In this document: positions 43,568-53,501 of the stretch, piece after piece
How the letters are laid out: each line of letters starts with the position of its first letter
Position numbering within the stretch: position 1 is the first letter of the stretch
Source of the DNA: CAXXHQ01 sp963665265
GTDB lineage: Bacteria > Planctomycetota > Planctomycetia > Pirellulales > Thermoguttaceae
Direction of reading: 5' to 3'
DNA length: 64,000 nt
NCBI GenBank assembly: GCA_963665265.2
Contig: OY762224.2
Span: 3,410,001-3,474,000, forward strand
Notes under the pieces: model-generated
Told to the model about the DNA's origin: nothing
What the model saw: the letters and a program-made list of their open reading frames with translations, nothing else
Database searches by the model: none
Made by a program: the position numbers and the translations under genes

Positions 43568-45601
43568 ATGAACGATCTCAATCCCAGCCAATTCGATGCG
43601 GTAAAAACCCTCTCGGGTCCGCTCCTCGTGTTGGCGGGGGCGGGAACCGGAAAAACCCGCGTCGTCACCTACCGCATCGCCGAATTGATTCGGCATCGCA
43701 CCGCGCCGAATCGCATCCTTGCCGTCACGTTCACCAACAAAGCGGCCAACGAGATGAAAGAACGTTCGGCGGCGTTGCTCGGCAAAAAAAATAAACTCTC
43801 GCCGGAAATTTCTACCTTCCACTCGCTTTGCGTGCGAATCCTGCGCCGCCAAATCACGAACCTCGGCTATCCGTCGGAGTTCGCCATCTGCGACCGCGGC
43901 GATCAGGAAGGCTTCGCGCAAACCGCGCTTCGCGAAATCCGCGGCGCCGAGGGAATGCTCAAGCCGGGCGATCTCCTCTACTTCGTCAGCCGTTGGAAAA
44001 ACGCATCGGTTCGGCCGGAGCAAGCGATCACGATCGCGCAGACCGACAAAGAACATATCGCGGCCTTCGCCTACCGCCGTTACCAGGCGTCGCTCAAAGC
44101 GGCCGGCTCGCTCGATTTCGACGATCTCCTGCTGTGCGCCGAAGAGCTATTCGCCGGCTTTCCGAAAATTCGCCGCGAGGAGGCGGAGCGGTTCGATCAC
44201 CTTCTGGTCGATGAATACCAGGACACGAACGGCAGCCAGTATCGCATCGTTAAGGCGCTGGCCGGCGGACATCGCAATCTCTGCGTGGTGGGCGACGACG
44301 ATCAATCGATCTACGGTTGGCGCGGCGCCGAGGTTACGCACATCCTCAGCTTCAAAAAAGACTGGCCCGAGGCGAAAGTCGTCCGCTTGGAAGACAATTA
44401 CCGATCGACCAAACCGATCATCAATTGGGCGAACCGCCTCATCGCGTTTAACAAGCTGCGACACGACAAAAAACTCCGCGCCCATATCGACGGCGACGTT
44501 CCACGCGTTCTGCAATTCGAAAACGAGGAAGACGAGGCGAAGACGGTCGTCGAGGAGATCGCCGCTCGTCTTAAAGATAAAAAACGTCAGCCGCGCGACT
44601 TCGCCATTCTTTGCCGAACGAACGAACAGCCTCGGGTCTTCGAGCAAGAGCTGCGCCGACTGAAAATTCCCTACGTTCTGCTGGGCGGAATGTCGTTTTA
44701 CGATCGGAAAGAAGTCCGCGACGTTCTGGCCTTTGTCAAAGTCCTCGGTCATCCGAGCGACGAGGTGTCGCTCCGCCGCATTTTGAACGTTCCGCCGCGA
44801 GGCATTAGTCCGCAAGCGGCGAAGAAAATGTCGGAAGACGCGATTCGGGCGCAGAAATCGCTGTGGGAGTTTTTATGTGAAGACGCGAACCTCGCTCAGT
44901 TTTCCCCTGCCGCCCGAAACGGCGCCGTCGCGTTTCGCACGTTGATTTCGCAATATCGCAAGCCGCTTGAAAAACGCTCGATGACCGACGCCTTGCAAGA
45001 TTTGCTGCAAAAAATTCGCTACAAAGAAGAACTCGCCCGATTGTATCCCGAAGCGGACGAGGCCGAATCGCGGTGGAGCAGCGTCGGCGAATTAATCAAC
45101 GCGCTGAGCCTTTATGAGCGACGCGAAGGGGCCGAGGCAAGTTGGCTCGGCTTTGTCCGCGAATCTGCGCTGACCGGTCCCGACGAAAAAGACGATAAGG
45201 AATCGCAGCTCGAACGCAACGCCGTCGTAATGATGACCCTGCATGCGGCAAAAGGCCTCGAGTTTCCCGAGGTCTATATGGTCGGCATGGAGGAAAATAT
45301 TTTGCCGCACCATCGCTCGCTGGGCGACGATCCCTCGGCGGTGGACGAAGAGCGCCGCCTCTGCTACGTCGGGGTGACCCGTGCGAAACGCCGTCTAACG
45401 CTGACTCTCTCCTTGAATCGAACCAAGTGGGGAAAAGTCAAACCGACCATTCCCAGCCGATTCCTCTACGAGTTGACCGGCAAGGCCGACAATCCGAACT
45501 ACCTCAATATCCTGCAAGGCAAAAAGCTCAAGGATCACTCCGACATAGAGCGGGAGCCCAAAAACGGCTCCCCCAAGCGTTCGCCAAAACCGAAACGGTG
45601 A
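43568..45601 (+). CDS. UvrD/Rep-family DNA helicase
   Basis: This 677-residue superfamily 1A helicase unwinds DNA 3' to 5' in replication and repair. Motifs in order: Q-motif LNPSQFDAV (4-12), Walker A AGAGTGKTR (23-31), VTFTNKAANEMKER (Ia), LLVDEYQDTN (II), VVGDDDQSIYGWRGA (III), RLEDNYRST (IV), VMMTLHAAKGLEFPEVYMVGMEE (V) and CYVGVTRAKRRLTL (VI). Length is close to that of Rep and shorter than UvrD/PcrA; the C-terminal Tudor-like tail is replaced by a basic tail (ERE..KNGSPKRSPKPKR). Rep, PcrA or UvrD cannot be told apart here. ATG at 43568 has no strong ribosome site. Confidence 0.94.
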   Translation: MNDLNPSQFDAVKTLSGPLLVLAGAGTGKTRVVTYRIAELIRHRTAPNRILAVTFTNKAANEMKERSAALLGKKNKLSPEISTFHSLCVRILRRQITNLGYPSEFAICDRGDQEGFAQTALREIRGAEGMLKPGDLLYFVSRWKNASVRPEQAITIAQTDKEHIAAFAYRRYQASLKAAGSLDFDDLLLCAEELFAGFPKIRREEAERFDHLLVDEYQDTNGSQYRIVKALAGGHRNLCVVGDDDQSIYGWRGAEVTHILSFKKDWPEAKVVRLEDNYRSTKPIINWANRLIAFNKLRHDKKLRAHIDGDVPRVLQFENEEDEAKTVVEEIAARLKDKKRQPRDFAILCRTNEQPRVFEQELRRLKIPYVLLGGMSFYDRKEVRDVLAFVKVLGHPSDEVSLRRILNVPPRGISPQAAKKMSEDAIRAQKSLWEFLCEDANLAQFSPAARNGAVAFRTLISQYRKPLEKRSMTDALQDLLQKIRYKEELARLYPEADEAESRWSSVGELINALSLYERREGAEASWLGFVRESALTGPDEKDDKESQLERNAVVMMTLHAAKGLEFPEVYMVGMEENILPHHRSLGDDPSAVDEERRLCYVGVTRAKRRLTLTLSLNRTKWGKVKPTIPSRFLYELTGKADNPNYLNILQGKKLKDHSDIEREPKNGSPKRSPKPKR

Positions 45602-45617
45602 AATAAATCTGTCCTTC

Positions 45618-45662
45618 CCGTGGGCTGACGCCCACGGCTGTATTACGCCGTCCCTTCGGGAC
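45618..45662. repeat. Palindromic repeat after the helicase gene
   Basis: Two hairpins stand in a row: 45618-45625/45630-45637 (8-bp stem, TGAC loop) and 45650-45654/45658-45662. The GTGGGCTGACGCCCAC and CCCTTCGGGACTGAAG patterns are common dispersed bacterial repeats and may also act as terminator. No gene is seen in 45663-45965. Confidence 0.6.
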
Positions 45663-45965
45663 TGAAGTCCCGCAGCGGCGAAATGCGGCCCGACGTGAAA
45701 TCGCCCCTGACGACCTTCCTTAAACTGGCTATTCTGGCCTCGGCCTCGAGCCGTTTCTTCAGCCAAACCGCCTTAATATCCCATCTCGCCGGTGTAGCAA
45801 AAAGTCACGATTTCCGCTACACTATCTTACCGACAGCTCCCGCATTGCCCGCTTTGGCTGTTCGGAATTTTTTAGCATACTACCGGTGGCGCGCGCGGCT
45901 GCCTTTTGCATCGCGTCCGTACTTCGCATAAAGTGAATCCGCCCCGAGCGCAGGGAGGCGCCCTC

Positions 45966-47228
45966 ATGTCCGTTCGACCTTTTCGATTTCTCCATTGCGG
46001 AGATTTGCATATCGAGCAGCCGATTTCCGGCCTGCACGAAACGCCCGACCATTTGCGCGACGCGTTTCTCGACGCTCCGCTCGACTCGGCCGCCAAAGTT
46101 TTTCAAACTGCCGTCTCCGAAGACGTCGATTTCGTTCTACTGGCGGGCGATATCGTGCAACCGCAATTCGCCGGTCCGCGCGGTTTGCATTTCCTCATCG
46201 AACGGTTTCGCGACTTGGCCGCGCGCGGCGTGCCCGTCTACTGGGTCGGCGGCGAAGCCGATCCGCCCGAGTCGTGGCCCTCCGGCTTGGAGCTTCCTGG
46301 GAACGTCAAATTTTTTCCTCGGCATCGCGTGGACGAATGCGTCGTCGAGATCGACGGAGCGCCGCTCGCCCGAATCATCGGCTCCAGCGCGGGAGCGCAT
46401 CGCGCGATCCGCTATAACGATTTTCATCCCGATCAAAACGGACTCTATACGATTGCGCTGACCTACGGCGAAGGAGACGTCTCGGCGATGCAAGGACGAG
46501 GTCTCAACTACTGGGCCCTCGGGTGCCGCCATGCTCGTTGCACGCTCGCCACGCAACCGCAAACGATCCACTATCCGGGCACGCCGCAAGCGCGGTGGCC
46601 CGAAGAAGTCGGCGTCCACGGCTGCACCGTCGCCTACGTGGACGAGCGCAAACAAACTCGCATCAGTCTAATTCCCTGCGACGTTGCGCGTTTCAGCGCC
46701 GAACGCGTCATCATCGACGCCTCGATCGATCAAGAAGGGTTGCTGAATCGTCTCCGTGATCGCGTTCGCCGACTTGTCGAATCGAGTCCGCAAACTCAGT
46801 GGCTCGTCGAATGGACGATCGCCGGCGAAGGAAAGCTGCTCACCGAAATGAGGCGAGGCGACTTGGCCTCCGCTCTGCTCGACGAACTTCGGCAGGAGTT
46901 CGGCTATTCGCAACCGGCCGTCTGGAGCGTTTCACTAACGCCCGAAGACGCGGCGGTTTTTCCGCCCCCCTGGTACGAACAAGACTCCATTCGCGGCGAT
47001 TTTCTGCGACTGATTCGCCAATGGCAAATGAATCCCGACGAACCGCTGGGAGTCGAAAACTACGTCGCCGAGACGCATCAATCGGGACTTCTCGGTCCGG
47101 CGGCCGTCGAAATGGATCGCTCGTCGCGCGACGCCGCCCTCCGCGAGGCCTCGCTCCTCGGCGTCGAACTGCTCGGCGGCGGCAATGACGACGAAAACGA
47201 ATCGCAAGACAAGGAGGTCGCCTCGTGA
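45966..47228 (+). CDS. SbcD/YhaO-like metallophosphoesterase with altered metal-site motifs
   Basis: This 420-residue protein resembles the Mre11/SbcD/YhaO nuclease family that works with an SbcC/YhaN-type ATPase on DNA ends. The first two metal motifs are intact: CGDLHIEQP (D13, H15) and LLAGDIVQP (D62). The third, normally GNHD, reads GGEAD (95-99). The fourth (LHG) reads LTYGEG, and the fifth (GHxH) reads GCRH (186-189). Several metal-binding residues are therefore lost, and nuclease activity is doubtful. GGGAGG precedes the ATG at 45966. The stop overlaps the next gene's GTG start by four bases, so the pair is translationally coupled, as in YhaO-YhaN. Confidence 0.85.
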   Translation: MSVRPFRFLHCGDLHIEQPISGLHETPDHLRDAFLDAPLDSAAKVFQTAVSEDVDFVLLAGDIVQPQFAGPRGLHFLIERFRDLAARGVPVYWVGGEADPPESWPSGLELPGNVKFFPRHRVDECVVEIDGAPLARIIGSSAGAHRAIRYNDFHPDQNGLYTIALTYGEGDVSAMQGRGLNYWALGCRHARCTLATQPQTIHYPGTPQARWPEEVGVHGCTVAYVDERKQTRISLIPCDVARFSAERVIIDASIDQEGLLNRLRDRVRRLVESSPQTQWLVEWTIAGEGKLLTEMRRGDLASALLDELRQEFGYSQPAVWSVSLTPEDAAVFPPPWYEQDSIRGDFLRLIRQWQMNPDEPLGVENYVAETHQSGLLGPAAVEMDRSSRDAALREASLLGVELLGGGNDDENESQDKEVAS

Positions 47229-50200
47229 AAATCCGCGCTCTTCGCATCGACGGCTACGGAGTTTGGAAAGATCTGCGCATCGACGCGTTCTCCGAGGGCT
47301 TAAACGTCCTCTACGGTCCGAACGAAGCCGGCAAAACCACGCTCCTCCAATTCATTCGCTCCGCGCTCTACGGTTTCGAAAACGATCGACGGCGTTATTT
47401 TCCCCCCGTGTACGGCGGTCGCTGGGGCGGCGGCCTCGACGTGGACGGCTCGCAAGGCCGATACGAGATCTCGCGCCACCTCGACGATCCCGATTCTAAC
47501 GACGAGGACGTCACCCTCATCGCTCCCGACGGGGCGCGTCAAGGCGAGCATCTCCTAAAAACCATGCTCGCACACGTCGACGAACCGACCTTCAACAACG
47601 TCTTCGCCGTCGAACTCCGCGAAATGCAAGAGCTGTACGCCCTCGGCGACACCGAAGCCGCCGCCATGCTCTACAATTTGACCGCAGGGCTCGACCGCGT
47701 TTCGCTCGTCGAAGTCATCGAAGAACTGCAAGCGTCCCGCAATCGATTGCTCGACGCGGCGGGAAAACCTTCGCAAATCACTCAACTGCTCGCCGATCGC
47801 GAAAAAGTCCGGCAAGAATCGGACGAACTCGCTCTGCTCACGCGCCGCTTCAATCAATTGGCCGCCGATCGGGAAAACGTCGAACGCGAAGTGCGCCGCT
47901 TGGAGGAGGAGGAAGAACGAATTTCCCACGAGCGCCGCTTGGCCGAGATCGCCTTAACGCTTCGCGAATCGTGGATCAAACGTCGCGAGTTGGACGACCG
48001 GCTCGCCTCCTTCGCCGCGCATGCCCCGCCCCCCGAGGGCGCCGTCGAACGCCTCGACCTCATTTTGAGCAGAAAGAAAAAACTCGCCGATCGTCTCGCG
48101 CGCATGCAAAAAAAATGCGACTCGTTACGGGCCGAGGCCAAAAGCCTGCGCATCGACGACGCGTTGCAAACCCGTTCGTCGCGTATCGAAGCCCTGTTGG
48201 AGCAAAGAACTTGGCTGCTAGGCCTGAAGGATCGCATCGCCGAAACGTCGGTCGAGTTCGACCGGCAAGCCGCCGAATTGGCCGAAGAATGGAAAAGCGT
48301 CGGTTTAACGGGAAACCCGATCGCCGCTCACCCCGAACAGCTCGAGAAATTGCGAATTCCGTCGCTCAAGGCGCCTGGACAAGCGGTCCAACGCCGCCGC
48401 AAAGAGCGCGAGCGCGCCGAGCTAAACGCCGCCGCCGCCAAAGAGTCGGCCGACTCCCTTCAAGCGAAACTGGCCGAAGCGCTGCGATCTCGCAATCAAA
48501 ATGATTTGCCGACCGCGATGGATCGTGCCGGACTGCTCGTTTCGCAATACCGCCGCCGCTTGCAAATCGAAGAACGCATTGACCAATTAAATCGCCACCG
48601 CGCCGACCTCGACGATCAACGCCGCGACTTGACGGACCGGCAGATGCTCTCCGGCGGCGCGATTTTCGGCTTCGGAGCCGCCGCCGTCTTTTGCCTCGCC
48701 TTAATCCCCGCCGGTTTCACGCTCTTTTCCGGTCCTTCCGGATGGTTTAGCGTTTGCTTCGGCGTAATTGGATGCGGCGCCGTCTTCGCCACGAAAAAAA
48801 TGCACGAACGCTCGCTAGCCGTTCGACTTGAATCGTGCGAACAGCAATTGGAAATGCTCGAAACGCAACTTCAACAAACGCAAGAGGAACGCGATCAACT
48901 CGATCAGCTGTTGCCGAAGGGGGGCGGGCCGATCGTCAGCCGGTTGGACGCCGCGGAGCAAGACCTCGCCGCGCTCGAGGAGTTAGTCCCGCTCGAAACG
49001 CAATTGAACGGCGCGAAGCAAGAGGCGGCCGCCGCCGCAATGGCCGCCGACCAGGCCGCGACCGAATTGAAGCAAGCCAAGCTCCGCTGGCAAGACGCGA
49101 TCAAAAATCTGGGACTCCCCGCCGATTACTCCTACGCCCAGGCGAAATCGCTTGCCCGCAAACGCCGCGACTTGCTCGACGCCCAGCGAATTCTCGCCGA
49201 AAAGTCGTCCGAACGAGCCCGCCTGCAAATCGAGTTGCAATCGTGGCGCGATCGTCTATCGCAGATCGCCGCCGAGGCGAACGTCGAGCAATCGGCCGAC
49301 CCAGTCGAAATGTTAAATTCGCTCGCCGAAGCCTTGTCCGAGCAGCGAGACGCCATCGCCCAACGCGACGCACTGCGAGGCGAGTACAAAAGGCTCCGCA
49401 AACGTCATGCAAAAACGGAAATGACGCTCAGTCGATTGCGACATCGGCGACGAGAGCTATTATTCGAGGCGGGCGTTCGCGATGAAGACGAACTCCGTCG
49501 GCTTGCCGAACAGTCGGAACAGGTCGAGGCGCTTCGCCGCCGACGTGAAGACTTGTCGCAAGAGATTTCTTCCGCGATCGCCGACGAGTATTCCGAGGAA
49601 ACCGTCGAAAAACTCATCAAATCCGATTCGCCCGAGCAATTGAACGCGAAACGAACTTCGGCCGACGAACGATTGAAAATCGCGGTTAGTCAAATTCGCG
49701 CTGCGACCGAAAAACGCGGCCAACTTGCCGCTCAATGGCAAACGCTGGTCGAAGATCGCCGTCCCGCCGAAAAACGCATGGAATTAGCTTCGCTCGATCG
49801 ACGCATTTTCGACGCCCTGCGACGCTGGCAAGCCCTGGCCGTCACTTGCCGCGCGCTCGAACTAATCAAGCGCTCGTATGAGCAGGAACGACAACCCGAG
49901 GCTCTGCGCGAAGCGTCGGGCTATCTTGCCCGCCTGACCGGCGGACGCTATGTGCGGGTCTGGACTCCGCTCGGCGAGAACTCGCTCCGCGTAGATGACG
50001 ACGAGGGACGCGAGATGCCGGTCGAAACGCTCAGCCGAGGAACGCGCGAACAACTCTACTTGAGCTTGCGAATGGCGTTAGCGTCGAGCTTCGCCAAGCG
50101 AGGCGCGTCGCTGCCGCTCGTGCTCGACGACGTTCTTGTGAATTTCGACAGCGAGCGCGCCGCGGCCGCCGCCGAAGTTCTCCGCGATTTCGCAGCCGCG

Positions 50201-50629
50201 GGCCGACAAACGATCGTCTTCACTTGCCACGAGCACATCCGCGACATCTTCGCCGCGAAAGCGCCGACCCGGCAACTTCCTTACGCCGCGCGCGGAGCCG
50301 GCGCCGTCATCTCGTTCGCCGGCGGGCCCGACGCCGAAGCCTCGGTCGCCAAACCCCGCGGCTCTCGAAAGAAAGCGGAAATCGCCGACGATGACGACGA
50401 AGATCGCCCGATCAAACGTAAGAAAGCCGCTAAGGATAAAAAACGCGCGTCGCGCCGCCCCGCCGCACGAATTCAAGAAATTGAATTCGACGAAGAGGAG
50501 GAAGAGCCGCTGGAAGATGAAACCGTCGACGCGGAAGCCGAAACGACCGACGAGGAGGACCTCTGGAACGACGACGAGCCCGTAGAAGACGATTTCGAAG
50601 AAGCGGAAGAGGATGACGAAGTCGCCTAA
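47225..50629 (+). CDS. YhaN-like AAA/SMC-type ATPase
   Basis: This 1134-residue protein is of the SbcC/Rad50-like YhaN type. The Walker A motif (GPNEAGKTT, 31-39) and N-terminal ATPase half are followed by long coiled coils. In the middle are two hydrophobic segments (about 475-525: GAIFGFGAAAVFCLALIPAGFTL and WFSVCFGVIGCGAVFA), as in YhaN, suggesting membrane attachment at the hinge. The C-terminal half has the signature LSRGTREQLYLSLRMALA (936 on) and Walker B (LPLVLDDVLVNFD, 963 on). The last 90 residues are unusual: a Lys/Arg-rich block and then a strongly acidic Glu/Asp tail. It uses a GTG start in a GTGA overlap with the SbcD-like gene, its likely partner. Confidence 0.9.
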   Translation: MKIRALRIDGYGVWKDLRIDAFSEGLNVLYGPNEAGKTTLLQFIRSALYGFENDRRRYFPPVYGGRWGGGLDVDGSQGRYEISRHLDDPDSNDEDVTLIAPDGARQGEHLLKTMLAHVDEPTFNNVFAVELREMQELYALGDTEAAAMLYNLTAGLDRVSLVEVIEELQASRNRLLDAAGKPSQITQLLADREKVRQESDELALLTRRFNQLAADRENVEREVRRLEEEEERISHERRLAEIALTLRESWIKRRELDDRLASFAAHAPPPEGAVERLDLILSRKKKLADRLARMQKKCDSLRAEAKSLRIDDALQTRSSRIEALLEQRTWLLGLKDRIAETSVEFDRQAAELAEEWKSVGLTGNPIAAHPEQLEKLRIPSLKAPGQAVQRRRKERERAELNAAAAKESADSLQAKLAEALRSRNQNDLPTAMDRAGLLVSQYRRRLQIEERIDQLNRHRADLDDQRRDLTDRQMLSGGAIFGFGAAAVFCLALIPAGFTLFSGPSGWFSVCFGVIGCGAVFATKKMHERSLAVRLESCEQQLEMLETQLQQTQEERDQLDQLLPKGGGPIVSRLDAAEQDLAALEELVPLETQLNGAKQEAAAAAMAADQAATELKQAKLRWQDAIKNLGLPADYSYAQAKSLARKRRDLLDAQRILAEKSSERARLQIELQSWRDRLSQIAAEANVEQSADPVEMLNSLAEALSEQRDAIAQRDALRGEYKRLRKRHAKTEMTLSRLRHRRRELLFEAGVRDEDELRRLAEQSEQVEALRRRREDLSQEISSAIADEYSEETVEKLIKSDSPEQLNAKRTSADERLKIAVSQIRAATEKRGQLAAQWQTLVEDRRPAEKRMELASLDRRIFDALRRWQALAVTCRALELIKRSYEQERQPEALREASGYLARLTGGRYVRVWTPLGENSLRVDDDEGREMPVETLSRGTREQLYLSLRMALASSFAKRGASLPLVLDDVLVNFDSERAAAAAEVLRDFAAAGRQTIVFTCHEHIRDIFAAKAPTRQLPYAARGAGAVISFAGGPDAEASVAKPRGSRKKAEIADDDDEDRPIKRKKAAKDKKRASRRPAARIQEIEFDEEEEEPLEDETVDAEAETTDEEDLWNDDEPVEDDFEEAEEDDEVA

Positions 50630-50662
50630 GTTGGCCGTCGTTCGCTTAAATGCGTCTCGCAA

Positions 50663-52633
50663 TTACCAATTGAATTGCGTCGCCTCCTCCCAATGTTCGT
50701 AGAGCTTTTGTAGCAATTCTTTTTCCTCGGCGATTTGCGCAACCAACTCGCGAACCCGCTCGCCGTTTCGCAAGATTTCCGGATTGGTCATATCTTCTTC
50801 GAGCGACGAAACCGAAGTTTCCCGCATGAAAATCTCGTCTTCGATGTCGCTGACCTTCCGAAAAGGATACTTCCTCTTCTTTTTCGGAGCCTCGGTCGAA
50901 GCGTCCGCTTTCGGATCCTCGTTCGCCTCGTCAGCCTGATTCCGTTTTCCGGCCTTTTTTACCTGCGATTTTCTCGCGGACGGCTTTTCTCCCGGCGCGG
51001 TTTTCGCCGTTCCCAACGTTCCGTTCGCCTTCATCTCCAAATACAGACGATAAGCGTCATAATTCCCCTCAATCACCCGAACGCCGTTCGGCTCCAAAAT
51101 GATCAAATGATCTGCGACTTTGTTGAGGAAATACCGGTCGTGACTGACGAACATCACCGTTCCGTCGAAACCGGTCAACGCTTTTTCGAGCGAATCGCGG
51201 GCCCAAAGATCGAGATGGTTCGTCGGCTCGTCGAGGATGAGAAAATTCGCGTTTTCCGCGGAGAGCTTGGCCAACGCGACGCGACAACGCTCGCCCCCGC
51301 TCAAGCTGCCGACCTTCTGCAACGCCGTGTCCCCGGTCACGCCGAACTTGGCCAATAAATCGCGACGCTGTTGCGTAATCAAATTGTTCCGCTTCGGCCG
51401 AACCGCGTCGGCTACTTCGGCGTCGTCGGGCAACGACGACAAATGCTGATCGAAGTAACCGATCTCGACCCCTTGGCCGACGATCACGCGGCCGGCGTCG
51501 GCCTCTTGCTCGCCAAGCAAACATTTCAGCAACGTCGATTTACCGCTTCCGTTCGGCCCCAAAAGACCCCAGCGCTCGCCGCGAATCACGTCCGCCGTTA
51601 AGTCGTTGAACAATTGCCGATCGTAAGCCTTACCCAACCCTTCGACTCGTAGAACGATATCTCCGCTGCGCGCGGCGGGGGGGAAATGCATCGGCGGTGC
51701 GGCGATCGCCTTCGGCGGAGCGACTAAATCCTCTTCAAGACGTACTAATTTCTTTCGTCGATCCTCGGCCTGTGCGGATTTTTGCCCGTAGTGATTCCTG
51801 CGAATGAAATCCTTCGTCTTTTCGATCTCTTCGCATTGCTTTTCGTAAGTGCGCGAATGTACGAGCAAACGTTCTTGCTTTTGCGTCCAATAAGCCGTGA
51901 AATTACCGACGTACGAATCAATCGTTCCATGAAACAGTTCAAGCGTTCGGTTCGTCGTTCGATCGAGAAAATAGCGGTCGTGGCTGACGACGACGTAGGC
52001 GGCCGAACTTTCAATCAGAAACTTTTCCAGCCACTCGGTCGCCTCGATATCCAAATGGTTCGACGGTTCGTCGAGCAGCATCAGATTTGGCTCCGCCAGC
52101 AAAAGCTTGGCGAGCAACAGTCGGTTTTGCTCGCCGCCGCTTAGCGAAGCCGCCGGCTGCGTGAACGCCTCGCGCCGGAATCCGAGCCCGTCCAAAACGC
52201 GTTCGATTTTGTGTTCGATATTGTAAGCGTCCCGTGTATGCAATTCATGCTGCAAATGATCGAACCGTTTGGACAAGCGTTCGCGCTCGGCCGGGTCGTC
52301 GGTCGCGCTCATTTCGTGCGAGACTTCGACCGCTTCCCGCTCGAGCGAAATCAAGCCTGCCAAGGCCGCTTTGGCTTCGTTATAGACCGAAACCTGAGGA
52401 TCGAACGAGGCCTGCTGCTCCAAGTACCCCAGGTGCGCGGAACCGTGCAGTTCGCACGTCCCTTCGTCGGCCTCTTCGCGGCGAGCGAGAATCTTCATCA
52501 ACGTCGATTTCCCGCAACCGTTGGGACCGACAAGCCCGACCCCTTCGCCAGGGCGGACCTCGAACGTGGCTCCGTCCAAAACCGGCTCAGGACCAAAATG
52601 CTTTCGGATGCCTTTTACGTCGAGCAGAATCAT
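50663..52633 (-). CDS. ABC-F family ATPase (Uup/YdiF type)
   Basis: This 656-residue protein has two ABC domains in one chain and no membrane segments, as in the ABC-F translation factors. First domain: GPNGCGKST, LSGGEQNRLLLAKLLL and LMLLDEPSNHLDI. Second domain: GPNGSGKST, LSGGERCRVALAKL and FLILDEPTNHLDL. The linker between them is helical with charged residues (about 245-305). The C-terminal extension (about 535-656) is Lys/Ala-rich and then a coiled coil (MRETSVSSLEEDM...), the Uup-type tail. ABC-F proteins act on ribosomes; Uup members are also linked to DNA maintenance. It is convergent with the YhaN-like gene, 33 bp apart. Confidence 0.92.
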   Translation of the reverse strand: MILLDVKGIRKHFGPEPVLDGATFEVRPGEGVGLVGPNGCGKSTLMKILARREEADEGTCELHGSAHLGYLEQQASFDPQVSVYNEAKAALAGLISLEREAVEVSHEMSATDDPAERERLSKRFDHLQHELHTRDAYNIEHKIERVLDGLGFRREAFTQPAASLSGGEQNRLLLAKLLLAEPNLMLLDEPSNHLDIEATEWLEKFLIESSAAYVVVSHDRYFLDRTTNRTLELFHGTIDSYVGNFTAYWTQKQERLLVHSRTYEKQCEEIEKTKDFIRRNHYGQKSAQAEDRRKKLVRLEEDLVAPPKAIAAPPMHFPPAARSGDIVLRVEGLGKAYDRQLFNDLTADVIRGERWGLLGPNGSGKSTLLKCLLGEQEADAGRVIVGQGVEIGYFDQHLSSLPDDAEVADAVRPKRNNLITQQRRDLLAKFGVTGDTALQKVGSLSGGERCRVALAKLSAENANFLILDEPTNHLDLWARDSLEKALTGFDGTVMFVSHDRYFLNKVADHLIILEPNGVRVIEGNYDAYRLYLEMKANGTLGTAKTAPGEKPSARKSQVKKAGKRNQADEANEDPKADASTEAPKKKRKYPFRKVSDIEDEIFMRETSVSSLEEDMTNPEILRNGERVRELVAQIAEEKELLQKLYEHWEEATQFNW

Positions 52634-53501
52634 GCGAGATCAACAGGGGCTAAAACGAAACGCCTAAAAACGCTAAACCCTTAATTATAATCAACTTGGC
52701 GGCGCTTGCGGAGGGGTTGCCAGATAAGATGCCTTGCCCCATTCCGTTATCTTTCGATTCTTGCCTGCCGCAACTTTCCAACTTCACCCTTGAATTTGTG
52801 CCGCGCGTTCACCTAACATGCTCCTCTGAATCGTCGCGCATCGTTGCGAATCGAACTTTGACAATTCATTTTTCCGTCAGTGACAAAAATCCTGAGAGCC
52901 GTCGACGTAACTCCTTGCGCCTCGGCAGTAATTCACCGCGTAAAGGCCCCTGAAAGCGCCGTAAGCTTCGCCCTACATTCCTCTTACGACTTGCAAACGC
53001 AAAAAACATGAAAAACTTTCCTCGTATAAAATTGCCGATTCGCTTTCGTAACAAGCTGTCGTTCCATGACTTGCGCCTCCGCTCCCGTTTGCTTATCGCC
53101 GAGAAAACGAGCGCGCCCCCGAAACACGCCGCCCTAACCGCTTGTGACGACGGTTCTTATGACGCATGGCATCACGAATGCGTCCAAAATCTCCGCGCAA
53201 ATCACGAGAATTCCGCATTTCGCTTGGGAAAACGCGGCGTTTTTTGAAAATCCGCTCTATAACGTAAGGTCTCGCTTGTTAACTCAAATCATTAGTTTCC
53301 TCACTCAAAAACCGTCTCGCAATCGCCCAGAAATGATCATTTTTCGAAAAAGAATAAGCCGCCCCGGACAGTGCAGTTCCATGAATCAAAAAAGAATATC
53401 CCGTTACGCTTCTCCTTAGCTTCACGCTTGGCGCAGGATGAGGCGATCCCTACACTGAAAAAACTACTTACCCTTATCGTGGCTCCCGATCGGAGTAACA
53501 A
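52634..53501 (+). other. Intergenic stretch with an inverted repeat
   Basis: No protein gene is supported in these 868 bases between divergent genes. A 7-bp inverted repeat (53161-53167 with 53178-53184) overlaps a GG-N10-GC match (53168-53181, GGCATCACGAATGC) that resembles a weak sigma-54 site. GGAG at 53492-53495 is the ribosome site of the next gene. Confidence 0.4.
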
